Shown: positions 1 through 7,810 of the stretch, in pieces
How the letters are laid out: every line of letters begins with the position of its first letter
Position numbering within the stretch: position 1 is the stretch's first letter
Assembly: GCA_964437515.1 (NCBI GenBank)
Contig: CAYTHB010000029.1
Coordinates: forward strand, 1-33,399
Reading direction: 5' to 3'
Length of the DNA stretch: 33,399 bases
DNA from: Sterolibacterium sp964437515
GTDB lineage: Bacteria > Pseudomonadota > Gammaproteobacteria > Burkholderiales > Rhodocyclaceae
Made by a program: the position numbers and the translations under genes
Notes under the pieces: model-generated
The model's database searches: none
The model's input: the letters and a program-made list of their open reading frames with translations, nothing else
What the model was told of the DNA's origin: nothing

Positions 1-768
1 TATGGCCAGATGAACGAGCCGCCCGGCAACCGTCTGCGCGTGGCACTCACCGGTCTGACCATGGCCGAAGCCTTCCGTGACGAAGGTCGCGACGTGTTGT
101 TCTTCGTCGATAACATCTACCGCTACACCCTGGCCGGTACTGAAGTGTCCGCACTGCTCGGCCGTATGCCTTCCGCCGTGGGCTATCAGCCGACGCTGGC
201 TGAAGAAATGGGTCGTCTGCAAGAGCGTATCACCTCGACCAAGGTCGGTTCGATCACCTCCGTGCAAGCCGTGTATGTGCCCGCCGATGACTTGACCGAT
301 CCGTCGCCCGCGACCACCTTCGGCCACTTGGATGCGACCGTCGTGCTGTCGCGTGATATCGCCGCGCTGGGGATCTACCCCGCCGTCGATCCGCTCGACT
401 CCACCTCGCGCCAGATCGACCCGAACGTCATCGGTGAAGAGCACTACAACACCACCCGTGCCGTGCAGCAGACCCTGCAACGCTACAAGGAACTGCGCGA
501 CATCATCGCCATTCTGGGCATGGACGAACTGGCACCGGAAGACAAGCTGGCCGTGGCGCGTGCGCGTAAGATTCAGCGTTTCCTGTCGCAGCCCTTCACC
601 GTGGCCGAAGTGTTTACCGGCTCACCGGGCAAGTATGTGCCGCTCAAGGAAACCATCCGTGGCTTCAAGATGATCATCAACGGCGAATGCGATCATCTGC
701 CCGAACAGGCGTTCTACATGGTCGGCACGATTGACGAAGCCTTCGAAAAAGCCAAGACACTGCAATAA
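1..768 (+). CDS. atpD: F0F1 ATP synthase subunit beta, C-terminal part (5' end outside window)
   Basis: Catalytic beta subunit of the membrane-bound F1 ATPase, which makes ATP from ADP and phosphate using the proton (or sodium) gradient. The reading frame is open from base 1 (Y-G-Q before the first ATG at 10), so the gene enters from the left. About 255 residues of the usual 460 or so are present, and the P-loop half is missing. Visible landmarks are the conserved GQMNEPPGNRLRV stretch at the very start, the Walker B region LFFVDNIYRY, the catalytic-loop segment ALLGRMPSAVGYQP, the segment VDPLDSTSRQIDP, and a DELAPEDK version of the DELSEED loop that contacts subunit gamma. It ends with TAA, 57 bp before atpC, the standard atp operon order. 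Identification is not in doubt; only the 5' end is unseen. Confidence 0.98.
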   Translation, partial: YGQMNEPPGNRLRVALTGLTMAEAFRDEGRDVLFFVDNIYRYTLAGTEVSALLGRMPSAVGYQPTLAEEMGRLQERITSTKVGSITSVQAVYVPADDLTDPSPATTFGHLDATVVLSRDIAALGIYPAVDPLDSTSRQIDPNVIGEEHYNTTRAVQQTLQRYKELRDIIAILGMDELAPEDKLAVARARKIQRFLSQPFTVAEVFTGSPGKYVPLKETIRGFKMIINGECDHLPEQAFYMVGTIDEAFEKAKTLQ

Positions 769-825
769 AAGGGGTAGCGTGGGATTTTCTTGAAATCCCA
801 CCTTAGCTTTTGAACGGAGAAGAAA

Positions 826-1245
826 ATGGCTATGACCATACATGTCGATGTCGTCAGTGCCGAGGAATCGATTTTCTCGGGGCTGGCTGAATTCGTCGCC
901 TTGCCGGGCGAGGCGGGTGAGCTGGGCATCCTGCCCGGCCACATGCCCTTGCTGACCCGCGTCAAACCGGGTGCGGTACGCATCAAGTTGCCGCAACAGG
1001 ATAGCGAAGAGCTGATCTTTGTGGCGGGCGGGATGCTGGAAGTCCAGCCGAATCTGGTGACAGTGCTGGCGGATACTGCCATACGCGGCAAGGATCTCGA
1101 CGAAGCCAAGGCACTGGATGCGAAGAAGCGTGCCGAAGAAGCGATGGCGAATCGTAGTTCTGAGCTGGATTATGCCCGCGCCCAAGCCGAACTGGCTGAA
1201 GCCATTGCGCAACTGGCAGCATTGCAAAAACTGCGCAAGCGTTGA
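826..1245 (+). CDS. atpC: F0F1 ATP synthase subunit epsilon
   Basis: Epsilon subunit of the F1 central stalk, which couples rotation to catalysis and restrains ATP hydrolysis. The product is 139 aa, the usual size. The N-terminal beta-sandwich domain shows the family pattern TIHVDVVSAEESIFSG, then LPGEAGELGILPGHMPLLT near residues 26-44. The C-terminal third is an Ala/Glu/Arg-rich helical hairpin (DEAKALDAKKRAEEAM onward) ending QKLRKR. The start ATG at 826 follows the AGGA-type site in 'acggagaaga' about 8 bp upstream. It is the last gene of the atp operon, directly after atpD. The terminator at 1487-1545 closes the unit, with a dispersed repeat in between. Confidence 0.97.
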   Translation: MAMTIHVDVVSAEESIFSGLAEFVALPGEAGELGILPGHMPLLTRVKPGAVRIKLPQQDSEELIFVAGGMLEVQPNLVTVLADTAIRGKDLDEAKALDAKKRAEEAMANRSSELDYARAQAELAEAIAQLAALQKLRKR

Positions 1246-1261
1246 TTTGTTGATTCGTTGA

Positions 1262-1486
1262 TTAGCGTGAAATACAAAATCAGAGTCGGGTTGAATCTTC
1301 GAGCGTAGCGAGCCAACCAGTAGCCGCCCCTTGAGGGGGCGTAGGCGGGGTTTCACGGAGCACTGCTCCGTGCCGCCGAAGCCGGACGGCTGTGCAAAGC
1401 CGTCCGTGGGGGATGGGTGGGGTGGGCGTATCGGGTAACGATTATTTCATCCTCTGTAGGTGGAGAGAGTCACCATGATCGTTAGC
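1262..1486. repeat. Dispersed repeat, copy A (about 225 bp)
   Basis: This non-coding segment recurs at 29110-29266. The left part (1262 to about 1345: TTAGCGTGAAATAC, then AATCAGAGTCGGGTTGAA, CTTCGAGCGTAGCGAG and AGTAGCCGCCCCTTGAGG) and the right part (about 1411-1486: GGATGGGTGGGGTGGG, TCATCCTCTG, ending CGTTAG) both align with copy B. Copy A has about 65 extra bases in the middle, holding two perfect hairpins: CACGGAGCA/TGCTCCGTG at 1354-1372 and GGACGGCT/AGCCGTCC at 1384-1405. The ends are weakly inverted (TTARCG and CGTTAG). No open frame here resembles a protein. A MITE-like or other non-autonomous element is the likeliest reading; the class is unknown. Confidence 0.75.
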
Positions 1487-1545
1487 AAGGCCAGCATGGA
1501 GTGTATTGGATGTGTTCAATACCCGGATGCTGGCCTTTAGTTTTT
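1487..1545 (+). terminator. Rho-independent terminator of the atp operon
   Basis: A perfect 11-bp stem, AAGGCCAGCAT (1487-1497) with ATGCTGGCCTT (1527-1537), encloses a second small hairpin (GTATTG/CAATAC) and is followed by T-rich TAGTTTTT. It lies about 240 bp after the atpC stop, with repeat copy A between them. Orientation fits the end of the atp operon. Confidence 0.85.
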
Positions 1546-1580
1546 CGGATGGATGGAAAATATCGCTCCGTCCGGCCTGA

Positions 1581-1626
1581 CCACCCCGTCCGGCTTCGCC
1601 GGCCACCCCTCCAGAGGAGGGGAATT
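1581..1626. repeat. REP-like palindromic element 1
   Basis: It begins CCACCCC, has an inner hairpin CCGGC-TTC-GCCGG, and ends with CCCCTCCAGAGGAGGGG-AATT. The same element occurs inverted at 1814-1857 and twice inside hsdS at 30787-30886. Inner stems differ between copies but stay self-complementary, so the structure is conserved rather than the sequence. Confidence 0.8.
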
Positions 1627-1634
1627 ATTCAAAG

Positions 1635-1795
1635 TGGCTTTGAAGGGGCTTCTTGTCGAAGGGGGTTGTTCGAAGTTGCTGAGGGAGGCTTTTTTCCGGA
1701 AGCGACTGGTTTGAGGTTGCTGAACGAGACTTCTTCCTAGATCTGAAAGGGTTTGGGATTGCTGAATGAGACTTCTCTTCGTAGGAGAGGATCTA
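1635..1795. repeat. Imperfect tandem array of about 41-bp units
   Basis: Four degenerate units begin near 1635, 1676, 1717 and 1759. They share a pattern like TTGCTGA-NNGAG-NCTTCTT, with GAAG or TAG following. The clearest pair is TTGCTGAACGAGACTTCTT and TTGCTGAATGAGACTTCTC. The array lies exactly between the two inverted REP-like elements. Short open frames cross it on both strands, but they also run through the flanking palindromes and show no protein family. Function unknown. Confidence 0.55.
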
Positions 1796-1813
1796 TTTTC
1801 AGGCACCGCATAA

Positions 1814-1857
1814 AATTCCCCTCCTCTGGAGGGGTGGCTCGTCAGAGCCGGGGTGGT
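1814..1857. repeat. REP-like palindromic element 2 (inverted relative to element 1)
   Basis: AATTCCCCTCC-TCT-GGAGGGG-TGG is followed by an inner hairpin GGCTC-GTCA-GAGCC and GGGGTGG. It is the reverse complement of the element at 1581-1626 apart from the inner stem, where paired bases have changed together. It ends about 95 bp before the ccmA start. The rest of the 1546-1952 interval shows no gene or convincing promoter. Confidence 0.8.
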
Positions 1858-1952
1858 CTGGGCCGGCGAGAACAATGAGCACACCCTGAACCTCGCTGCG
1901 TTTTGTGTGTCATCAGATAAGCTCTAAATCATTGTCATTCGTGTCTGTTCCC

Positions 1953-2591
1953 ATGCTTTCCGTCTCCCATCTTGCCTGTATGCGCGGCGATCGCCGCTTG
2001 TTCTCGGATCTGAGTTTTACGCTCGCCGCCGGAGAGCGATTGCAGGTGGGTGGCGAAAATGGTGTGGGCAAGACTAGTTTGTTGCGCATCTTGTGCGGTT
2101 TGGCTTCTGCTGAAGAAGGGGAGATTTTCTGGCAAGGCACCTCCGCTCGAGAACTGGGGGACGCGTTTCGTCAGTCCGTGTTCTATCTGGGGCATCACAA
2201 TGCCCTTAAGGACGACCTCACCGCCCTGGAAAACCTGCGGATCTCTGCGCTGCTCGATGGCGTGCGCCTGACAGAAGAGGCGGCCTTTGAATTGTTGCAT
2301 CGCGTCGGGCTGCGTGGGCGCGAGGATTTGCCGGTGCGGGTGCTTTCTCAAGGGCAAAAGCGGCGTGTGGCACTCGCCCGTTTGTTGTGTACTTCCGCCC
2401 CGTTGTGGATACTCGACGAGCCGTTTGTCGCACTGGATGTTGCCGCCGTCGACTGGCTGGCGCAACGGCTCGGTGCGCATGTAGCGCAAGGGGGATTACT
2501 CATCCTGACCAGCCATCAAGAGGTTGATATCCCGGCGGGGAAAGTTCAGACGCTGACGTTAATGCGACAGCAGACGTGGACAATTTCATGA
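1953..2591 (+). CDS. ccmA: Heme exporter ATP-binding protein CcmA
   Basis: ATPase of the CcmABCD complex, which releases heme-loaded CcmE for cytochrome c assembly in the periplasm. ABC signatures are complete: Walker A GENGVGKTS, signature LSQGQKRRVALARLL, Walker B LWILDEPFVALD, and a switch His in LTSHQ. The frame is open from 1905, but the 16 residues before Met-1953 (MCHQISSKSL...) are not family-like, while MLSVSHLACMRGDR is a normal CcmA start. That gives 212 aa, close to the usual length. It is the first gene of the ccm operon, with its stop overlapping the ccmB start (ATGA at 2588). Confidence 0.95.
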   Translation: MLSVSHLACMRGDRRLFSDLSFTLAAGERLQVGGENGVGKTSLLRILCGLASAEEGEIFWQGTSARELGDAFRQSVFYLGHHNALKDDLTALENLRISALLDGVRLTEEAAFELLHRVGLRGREDLPVRVLSQGQKRRVALARLLCTSAPLWILDEPFVALDVAAVDWLAQRLGAHVAQGGLLILTSHQEVDIPAGKVQTLTLMRQQTWTIS

Positions 2592-3277
2592 GTGATCACT
2601 CACCTTCGAACCTGGCACTCTGGTTTGCCATTGTGCAACGCGATCTTCGTCTGGCCTTGCGGCGCAAGAGCGAGGTGCTCACCTCACTGTTCTTTTTTGT
2701 CATTGTCGTCAGCCTGTTTCCACTCGGCATCGGCCCTGAAATGGCACTGTTGCGGGTCATCGCCCCCGGCGTGTTGTGGGTGGCAGCACTGCTGGCGGCG
2801 ATGCTGTCTTTGTCGCGTTTATTCGCCGCCGATCATGCCGATGGAACGCTGGAGCAAATGCTGCTCTCGTCCGCACCGCTGGGCGTGCTGGTGAGTGGCA
2901 AGATATTGGCGCATTGGCTGGTTGCCGGACTCCCTCTGGTTTTGATTGCGCCCGTGCTGGGTTTGCAATATGACCTGTCGAATGAAGGCTTGTGGACGCT
3001 CGTAATTTCGCTCCTGATTGGTACGCCCTTGCTCAGCCTGATTGGTGCCATCGGCGCGGCCTTGACGCTGGGAGTGCGGGGCGGTGGCGTTTTACTGTCT
3101 TTGCTGACGCTCCCGTTGTATATTCCCGTGTTGATCTTTGGCGCAGGCGCGGTCGAAGCGCAAGTCTCCGGGCTCGGCGCGGGCGGGCATCTTTCGTTAC
3201 TGGCCGCCTTGCTGGTGCTGGCGGTTTTCTTCGCGCCCTGGGCAACGACCGCTGCACTGCGCATTGCACTGGAATAA
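2588..3277 (+). CDS. ccmB: Heme exporter membrane protein CcmB
   Basis: Integral membrane subunit paired with CcmA in the System I heme-handling ABC complex. It has about six hydrophobic segments (for example SLFFFVIVVSLFPLGIG, GVLWVAALLAAMLSL, LVAGLPLVLIAPVLGL, LLSLIGAIGAALTLG, and a C-terminal LSLLAALLVLAVFFAPWA). The N-terminal segment FAIVQRDLRLALRRKSEVL is typical of CcmB. ATG-2588 overlaps the ccmA stop as ATGA and gives 229 aa; an ATG at 2576 would add four residues and overlap more. About 37 bp follow before ccmC. Confidence 0.95.
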   Translation: MSDHSPSNLALWFAIVQRDLRLALRRKSEVLTSLFFFVIVVSLFPLGIGPEMALLRVIAPGVLWVAALLAAMLSLSRLFAADHADGTLEQMLLSSAPLGVLVSGKILAHWLVAGLPLVLIAPVLGLQYDLSNEGLWTLVISLLIGTPLLSLIGAIGAALTLGVRGGGVLLSLLTLPLYIPVLIFGAGAVEAQVSGLGAGGHLSLLAALLVLAVFFAPWATTAALRIALE

Positions 3278-3314
3278 GCTGAAACAAGTTGAACAAGTTG
3301 AACAAAGAGACTCC

Positions 3315-4055
3315 ATGAGCAACTCTCTCATCCATTGGTTCAAATACGCCTCGCCGCAAAGTTTCTATCCGCTGGCAGGGCGCATGATTCCCTGGTTCGC
3401 CGCATTGGCAACGTTATTCGGCATCGCCGGTTTGTGGGTCGGCTTCTTCGTCGCCCCCACCGATGCCACGCAAGGCGAGGCCTACCGCATTATCTTCATC
3501 CATGTCCCGACTTCATGGCTGTCGATGTTCATTTATCTCATCATGGCGGCCTGGGCAGGGCTGGGGCTGGCACTTAACACCCGTCTATCTTCCATGATGG
3601 CCAGTGCGCTCGCCCCCACCGGCGCGCTGATGGCCTTTCTTTCACTCTGGACAGGCGCATTGTGGGGCAAGCCGATGTGGGGAACCTGGTGGGTCTGGGA
3701 TGCGCGTCTGACTTCGGAGCTGATTCTGTTATTCCTCTATCTGGGCTTCATTGCCCTGCAATCCGCCATCGATGATCCTCGCCGTGCGGATAAGGCGGGT
3801 GCGCTGCTGGCACTGGTGGGTGTCATCAATGTGCCGATCATTTATTTCTCGGTGAAGTGGTGGAACACCTTGCATCAAGGGGCTTCGGTGTCGATGACGC
3901 AAGCGCCCAGCATGGCGAAAACCATGCTGCTGGGCATGTTGTTGATGGCGATTGCCTGCTGGATGTATTCGATCGCCGTTGCCTTGATGCGGGTGCGCGC
4001 CATCATTCTTGAACGTGAACGCCAGACGGAATGGGTGAGACATGCAGTGGACTAA
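3315..4055 (+). CDS. ccmC: Heme export/ligation protein CcmC
   Basis: Membrane protein of the heme-handling family that delivers heme to CcmE. The family's periplasmic tryptophan motif is intact (GTWWVWDARLTSE, about residues 123-135), and the two expected heme-axial histidines are His63 (FIHVPTSW) and His187 (NTLHQGAS). Six transmembrane segments fit. The frame is open upstream to 3138, but those 59 residues come from the ccmB coding region in another frame. MSNSLIHWFKYASPQSFY at 3315 is the family start, giving 246 aa. Its 3' end overlaps ccmD by 14 bp. Confidence 0.96.
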   Translation: MSNSLIHWFKYASPQSFYPLAGRMIPWFAALATLFGIAGLWVGFFVAPTDATQGEAYRIIFIHVPTSWLSMFIYLIMAAWAGLGLALNTRLSSMMASALAPTGALMAFLSLWTGALWGKPMWGTWWVWDARLTSELILLFLYLGFIALQSAIDDPRRADKAGALLALVGVINVPIIYFSVKWWNTLHQGASVSMTQAPSMAKTMLLGMLLMAIACWMYSIAVALMRVRAIILERERQTEWVRHAVD

Positions 4056-4230
4056 TCTCGACGACTTCTTCCGCATGGGCGGCTATGCCTTCTACGTCTG
4101 GGGCAGCTTCGGCCTGACGGCATTGGTATTTATCGTGGAACCTTTGCTGTTAAAGCAACGTCAAACGCAGGCGCGCCGTGCTGTTCAGCGTGAGCAGCGC
4201 GCCGAATGCGAAAACGAAAATCCCGTTTGA
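4042..4230 (+). CDS. ccmD: Heme exporter small membrane protein CcmD
   Basis: A 62-aa protein with a single membrane span (GGYAFYVWGSFGLTALVFIVEP) and a basic, charged cytoplasmic tail (KQRQTQARRAVQREQR). That is the standard CcmD architecture, including the GGYAFYVW motif around residues 13-20. CcmD holds CcmE together with the CcmABC complex and helps release holo-CcmE. It overlaps ccmC by 14 bp and is followed by ccmE after about 50 bp. Confidence 0.92.
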   Translation: MQWTNLDDFFRMGGYAFYVWGSFGLTALVFIVEPLLLKQRQTQARRAVQREQRAECENENPV

Positions 4231-4281
4231 TGCACAAGGCTAGGCATTTCCTTCACACCATTCCTCTTTCGTTCCGACATC

Positions 4282-4737
4282 ATGAAACCCCGTCACAAAC
4301 GTATCGCGCTCATTCTCGGTGGTCTGGCCACGTTGGGCGTTGCCGCCTATTTTGTGCTGAATGCGCTCAACAGCAACATCGCCCTGTTCTACACTCCCAC
4401 GCAGGTGGCCGCCGGTGAAGCACCGAAAGAACGTGTCTTTCGCATCGGCGGGCTGGTCAAGGACGGTTCCTTGCAGCGGCATGACATGACCGCACACTTC
4501 ATCGTGACCGATACCGCCGTGGAAATTCCCGTGGCGTATACCGGCATCCTTCCCGATCTGTTCAAGGAAGGCAAAGGGGTGGTCGCTCAAGGCAAACTCG
4601 GCACGAATGGCGAATTCACTGCCACTGAAGTGCTCGCCAAGCATGACGAAAACTACATGCCGCCAGAGGCTGCCCATGCGGTTCAGGCGGCCGGGCAGCC
4701 TGCCCCTGCCACGCCATCTGGCAAACCTCATCAGTAA
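4282..4737 (+). CDS. ccmE: Cytochrome c maturation heme chaperone CcmE
   Basis: Membrane-anchored periplasmic chaperone that binds heme covalently and passes it to the CcmFH ligase. The 151-aa product has a basic start (MKPRHKRI), one N-terminal anchor (about residues 8-29) and an OB-fold beta domain. The heme-binding motif VLAKHDENYMPPE places the covalent histidine at His121 and the axial tyrosine at Tyr125. The short Pro/Ala-rich C-terminal tail is typical. It sits between ccmD and ccmF in the usual order. Confidence 0.97.
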   Translation: MKPRHKRIALILGGLATLGVAAYFVLNALNSNIALFYTPTQVAAGEAPKERVFRIGGLVKDGSLQRHDMTAHFIVTDTAVEIPVAYTGILPDLFKEGKGVVAQGKLGTNGEFTATEVLAKHDENYMPPEAAHAVQAAGQPAPATPSGKPHQ

Positions 4738-4749
4738 CAAGGATTTTCC

Positions 4750-6711
4750 ATGATTCCCGAAATTGGGCATTTTGCCCTGATGCTGGCTTTGCCGGTGGCC
4801 TTGTTGCAAGGGTTGTTGCCGCTCATCGGCGCGCAGCGCAACACCCCGGCATGGATGGCCTTTGCTCGTCCTGCCGCGCAAGCGCAGTGGTTCTTGTTGC
4901 TGCTCTCATTCGTCTGCTTGACCTGGGCTTTTGTCAGCAATGATTTCTCGGTGGCGTATGTGGCACAACACTCCAACTCCAAACTACCGGTGGTTTATCG
5001 CATGGCGGCGGTATGGGGCGGGCATGAAGGCTCGTTGTTGCTGTGGATCTTCCTGTTGTCGACCTGGACGTTAGCGGTCTCGCTGCTCTCCAACAGTCTG
5101 CCGGAAGCCATGGTGGCGCGCGTGATCGGCGCGTTGGGGCTGGTGTCTTGCGGCATGTTGCTGTTTATCCTGCTCACCTCCACACCGTTTGAACGGCTGA
5201 TGGACATCCCTGAAGATGGCAACGACCTCAATCCCTTGCTGCAAGACCCCGGACTGGTGTTTCATCCGCCCTTGCTCTACATGGGCTATGTCGGCTTCTC
5301 TGTCGCTTTTGCCTTTGCTGTGGCGGCTCTGCTCTCGGGGCAACTGGATGCGGCGTGGGCGCGCTGGTCGCGGCCGTGGACAGTGACTGCATGGGTTTTT
5401 CTCACCCTGGGCATTGCGCTGGGGAGCTGGTGGGCGTATTACGAATTGGGCTGGGGCGGCTGGTGGTTCTGGGACCCGGTGGAAAATGCTTCCTTCATGC
5501 CCTGGCTGGTCGGCACAGCGTTGATACACTCGTTGGCGGTCACCGAAAAACGCGGCGCGTTCAAGAACTGGACGGTGCTGCTCGCCATCGGCGCATTCTC
5601 GCTCTCGCTGCTCGGCACTTTCCTCGTGCGCTCGGGTGTGCTGACTTCCGTCCACTCTTTCGCGACCGACCCGCGGCGCGGCATCTTCATTCTGCTGTTT
5701 CTGGCAGTGGTCATTGGCAGTTCCTTGCTGCTGTTCGCCTGGCGTGCGCCCAAGGTGGGGCTGGGTGGGCGTTTCGCGCTACTCTCAAAAGAAACCCTGC
5801 TGCTCGTCAACAACGTATTGCTGGTGGTCGCCGCCGGTTCCGTCCTGCTCGGTACGCTGTATCCCCTCATCATTGACGCATTGGGTCTGGGTAAACTTTC
5901 GGTCGGCCCCCCTTATTTTGAAACCGTCTTCGTTCCCTTGATGATGCCCCTGCTGTTTCTCATCGCCGTCGGCCCGGGCGCACGCTGGAAGCAAGCGAGT
6001 GCTACGGATTTGATGCAACGCCTGAAGTTTGCCGCACTATTCGCGCTCGTTGCAGGAGTGGCACTGCCGTTTGTTTTTGGCACATGGAAACCGCTGGTCG
6101 CCTTGTCCTTGATTCTTGCTGCTTGGATTATTGCTGCGATGCTGGTCGAAATTCGCCTGCGCCTGAAGAGTGGCCGTCCGCCGCTGGCCTTCTGGGGCAT
6201 GCATCTCGCCCATGTTGGTGTGGCCATCTTCCTCATCGGTGTGACCCTCGTCAAAGCCTATGAAACGGAAAAGGATGTGCGTATGGCACCCGGCGACAGC
6301 GTCGCTATCGGCGGCTACAGCGTGCGTCTGCTCGGCGTGCGTGAGGCCATGGGGCCGAACTATCGCGCGACAGTGGGTGATGTCGAACTGGCGCAAAACG
6401 GCAAAGTCTTTGCCACGCTACACCCGGAAAAGCGCAGCTATTTGTCATCGGCCATGCCGATGACCGAAGCGGCCATCGACAACGGTCTGTTGCGCGATCT
6501 TTATGTTTCGCTCGGGGAGCCCCTGCCAGTACGCGAAGGCAGCCCGGCAGGTGCATGGAGTGTGCGTGTTCATTACAAACCTTTTGTCTCCTGGATATGG
6601 GCAGGCTGTCTGTTGATGGCTCTGGGTGGAGCCTGTGCCGTCGGTGATCGCCGCTATCGACTGCGCGCCTCACGCACCCTAGCGACGGCACCGGCAGGAG
6701 TCGCCGCATGA
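4750..6711 (+). CDS. ccmF: Heme lyase CcmF
   Basis: Large polytopic protein that, with CcmH, attaches heme to the CXXCH cysteines of apocytochromes c at the periplasmic face. It is 653 aa, the normal length, with many hydrophobic segments. The WWD-type motif GWGGWWFWDPVENASFMPW lies at about 235-252. Conserved histidines are in WGGHEG (His92), FHPPLLY (His172) and ALIHSL (His260). A soluble periplasmic domain lies near residues 500-610 and a final span ends the protein. It overlaps the ccmG start by 4 bp (ATGA). Confidence 0.97.
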   Translation: MIPEIGHFALMLALPVALLQGLLPLIGAQRNTPAWMAFARPAAQAQWFLLLLSFVCLTWAFVSNDFSVAYVAQHSNSKLPVVYRMAAVWGGHEGSLLLWIFLLSTWTLAVSLLSNSLPEAMVARVIGALGLVSCGMLLFILLTSTPFERLMDIPEDGNDLNPLLQDPGLVFHPPLLYMGYVGFSVAFAFAVAALLSGQLDAAWARWSRPWTVTAWVFLTLGIALGSWWAYYELGWGGWWFWDPVENASFMPWLVGTALIHSLAVTEKRGAFKNWTVLLAIGAFSLSLLGTFLVRSGVLTSVHSFATDPRRGIFILLFLAVVIGSSLLLFAWRAPKVGLGGRFALLSKETLLLVNNVLLVVAAGSVLLGTLYPLIIDALGLGKLSVGPPYFETVFVPLMMPLLFLIAVGPGARWKQASATDLMQRLKFAALFALVAGVALPFVFGTWKPLVALSLILAAWIIAAMLVEIRLRLKSGRPPLAFWGMHLAHVGVAIFLIGVTLVKAYETEKDVRMAPGDSVAIGGYSVRLLGVREAMGPNYRATVGDVELAQNGKVFATLHPEKRSYLSSAMPMTEAAIDNGLLRDLYVSLGEPLPVREGSPAGAWSVRVHYKPFVSWIWAGCLLMALGGACAVGDRRYRLRASRTLATAPAGVAA

Positions 6712-7292
6712 AACGTTTTCTGATTCCCATCGCACTATTCGTCATCTTGCTGGGCTTTCTTGCAGTGGGCTTGCGCCTCAATCCGCGCGAAGTGCCTTCG
6801 CCCTTGGTCGGCAAACCCGCGCCAGTCTTTCAGTTGCCACAACTGGATGCACCCGATAAAAACTTCTCGCCCGTCGACATGAAAGGCAAGGTCTGGCTGC
6901 TCAATGTGTGGGCGACTTGGTGCGTTTCCTGTCGTGCCGAACACGCCTTGCTGGTCAGTTTTGCCAAACAAAGTGGATTGCCGATTGTCGGCCTGAATTA
7001 CAAAGAAGTGCGGGGCGATGGCGAAATCGACATGAGCAAACTTTCCCCGGAAAGCGAGCCAGCCCTGGTGCGCCAACGCGCACAGAAATGGCTTACTGAA
7101 CGTGGCAATCCCTATGTGCTGACCGCGCTCGACATCGATGGTCGTGCGGGCATCGATTATGGCGTCTATGGCGTGCCTGAAACGTATGTGATCGATACGG
7201 CCGGCATCATCCGCTACAAGCAGATCGGCCCGATTACCCCCGAGGCCATCGAGAAAAAAATTCTGCCGCTCATCAAGGAACTTTCGCGATGA
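6708..7292 (+). CDS. ccmG: Periplasmic thiol:disulfide oxidoreductase CcmG/DsbE
   Basis: Membrane-tethered thioredoxin-fold protein that keeps apocytochrome c cysteines reduced for heme attachment. It is 194 aa, with one N-terminal anchor (about residues 4-22) and a thioredoxin domain. The active site is Cys72-Val-Ser-Cys75 in NVWATWCVSCRAEH; the usual CcmG pair is CxPC, so Val-Ser is a mild variation. The GVYGVPETYVID segment holds the conserved cis-Pro loop. It overlaps ccmF at its start and ccmH at its end, both by 4 bp. Confidence 0.95.
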   Translation: MKRFLIPIALFVILLGFLAVGLRLNPREVPSPLVGKPAPVFQLPQLDAPDKNFSPVDMKGKVWLLNVWATWCVSCRAEHALLVSFAKQSGLPIVGLNYKEVRGDGEIDMSKLSPESEPALVRQRAQKWLTERGNPYVLTALDIDGRAGIDYGVYGVPETYVIDTAGIIRYKQIGPITPEAIEKKILPLIKELSR

Positions 7293-7810
7293 AATTGCGC
7301 TTCTGGCATCAACTCACCACGCTCTTTTTAACCTTGGGTCTGTTTGCGGCATTGGGGAATGCTGTCGCCAATGAAGCCGCCCCGCTGGCAGCCGATCCGG
7401 TCGTCGAGCAGCGCATGGTCGAAATTTCTGAAGAGCTGCGCTGCCTCGTTTGCCAGAATGAATCGCTCGCCGGTTCGCGTGCCGAACTCGCGCAGGACTT
7501 GCGGCGTGAAATTCGCGGCATGATCAAAGCAGGCAAGAGCAATGAAGACATCATGACCTTCATGGTCGACCGTTATGGTGACTATGTGCGTTACCGTCCG
7601 CCCATGAAAGCCACGACCTGGCTGCTCTGGTTCGGGCCTTTCCTGCTGCTGCTGAGTGGATTGGTGACGCTCATCGTGGTTCTGCGGCGGCGTAACAGCG
7701 ACGCTCTCGTCGTGGCGGAAGCCCAACTCACCGAGGACGAACAGCGCGTTGCAGCCGCGTTGCTGGCGATTGCAGAGTCACCCTCCGAAAAAAATACAAA
7801 TCACTCATGA
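7289..7810 (+). CDS. ccmH: Cytochrome c maturation thiol oxidoreductase CcmH (CcmL domain)
   Basis: Periplasmic membrane-anchored redox protein of the CcmF/CcmH ligase module. The 173-aa product has a signal peptide (about residues 1-27), the diagnostic LRCLVCQNES motif with Cys52 and Cys55, the helical segment following it, then one transmembrane span (TTWLLWFGPFLLLLSGLVTLIVV) and a cytoplasmic tail. It corresponds to the N-terminal domain of E. coli CcmH; the TPR half is the separate next gene. Start and stop overlap both neighbours. Confidence 0.95.
   Translation: MKLRFWHQLTTLFLTLGLFAALGNAVANEAAPLAADPVVEQRMVEISEELRCLVCQNESLAGSRAELAQDLRREIRGMIKAGKSNEDIMTFMVDRYGDYVRYRPPMKATTWLLWFGPFLLLLSGLVTLIVVLRRRNSDALVVAEAQLTEDEQRVAAALLAIAESPSEKNTNHS

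Noticed and set aside
1501..1884. Open frames of 79 aa (plus, from 1501) and 115 aa (minus, 1537-1884)
   Set aside because: Both run through terminator, REP-like palindromes and the tandem array; the peptides have no family features and no plausible ribosome-binding site.
3138..3314. 59-residue N-terminal extension of ccmC
   Set aside because: It is ccmB coding sequence in another frame, lacks CcmC character, and the family start MSNSLIHWFKY lies at 3315.
4389..4881. Minus-strand open frames across ccmE and the ccmF start
   Set aside because: Shadows of ccm genes with no family resemblance.
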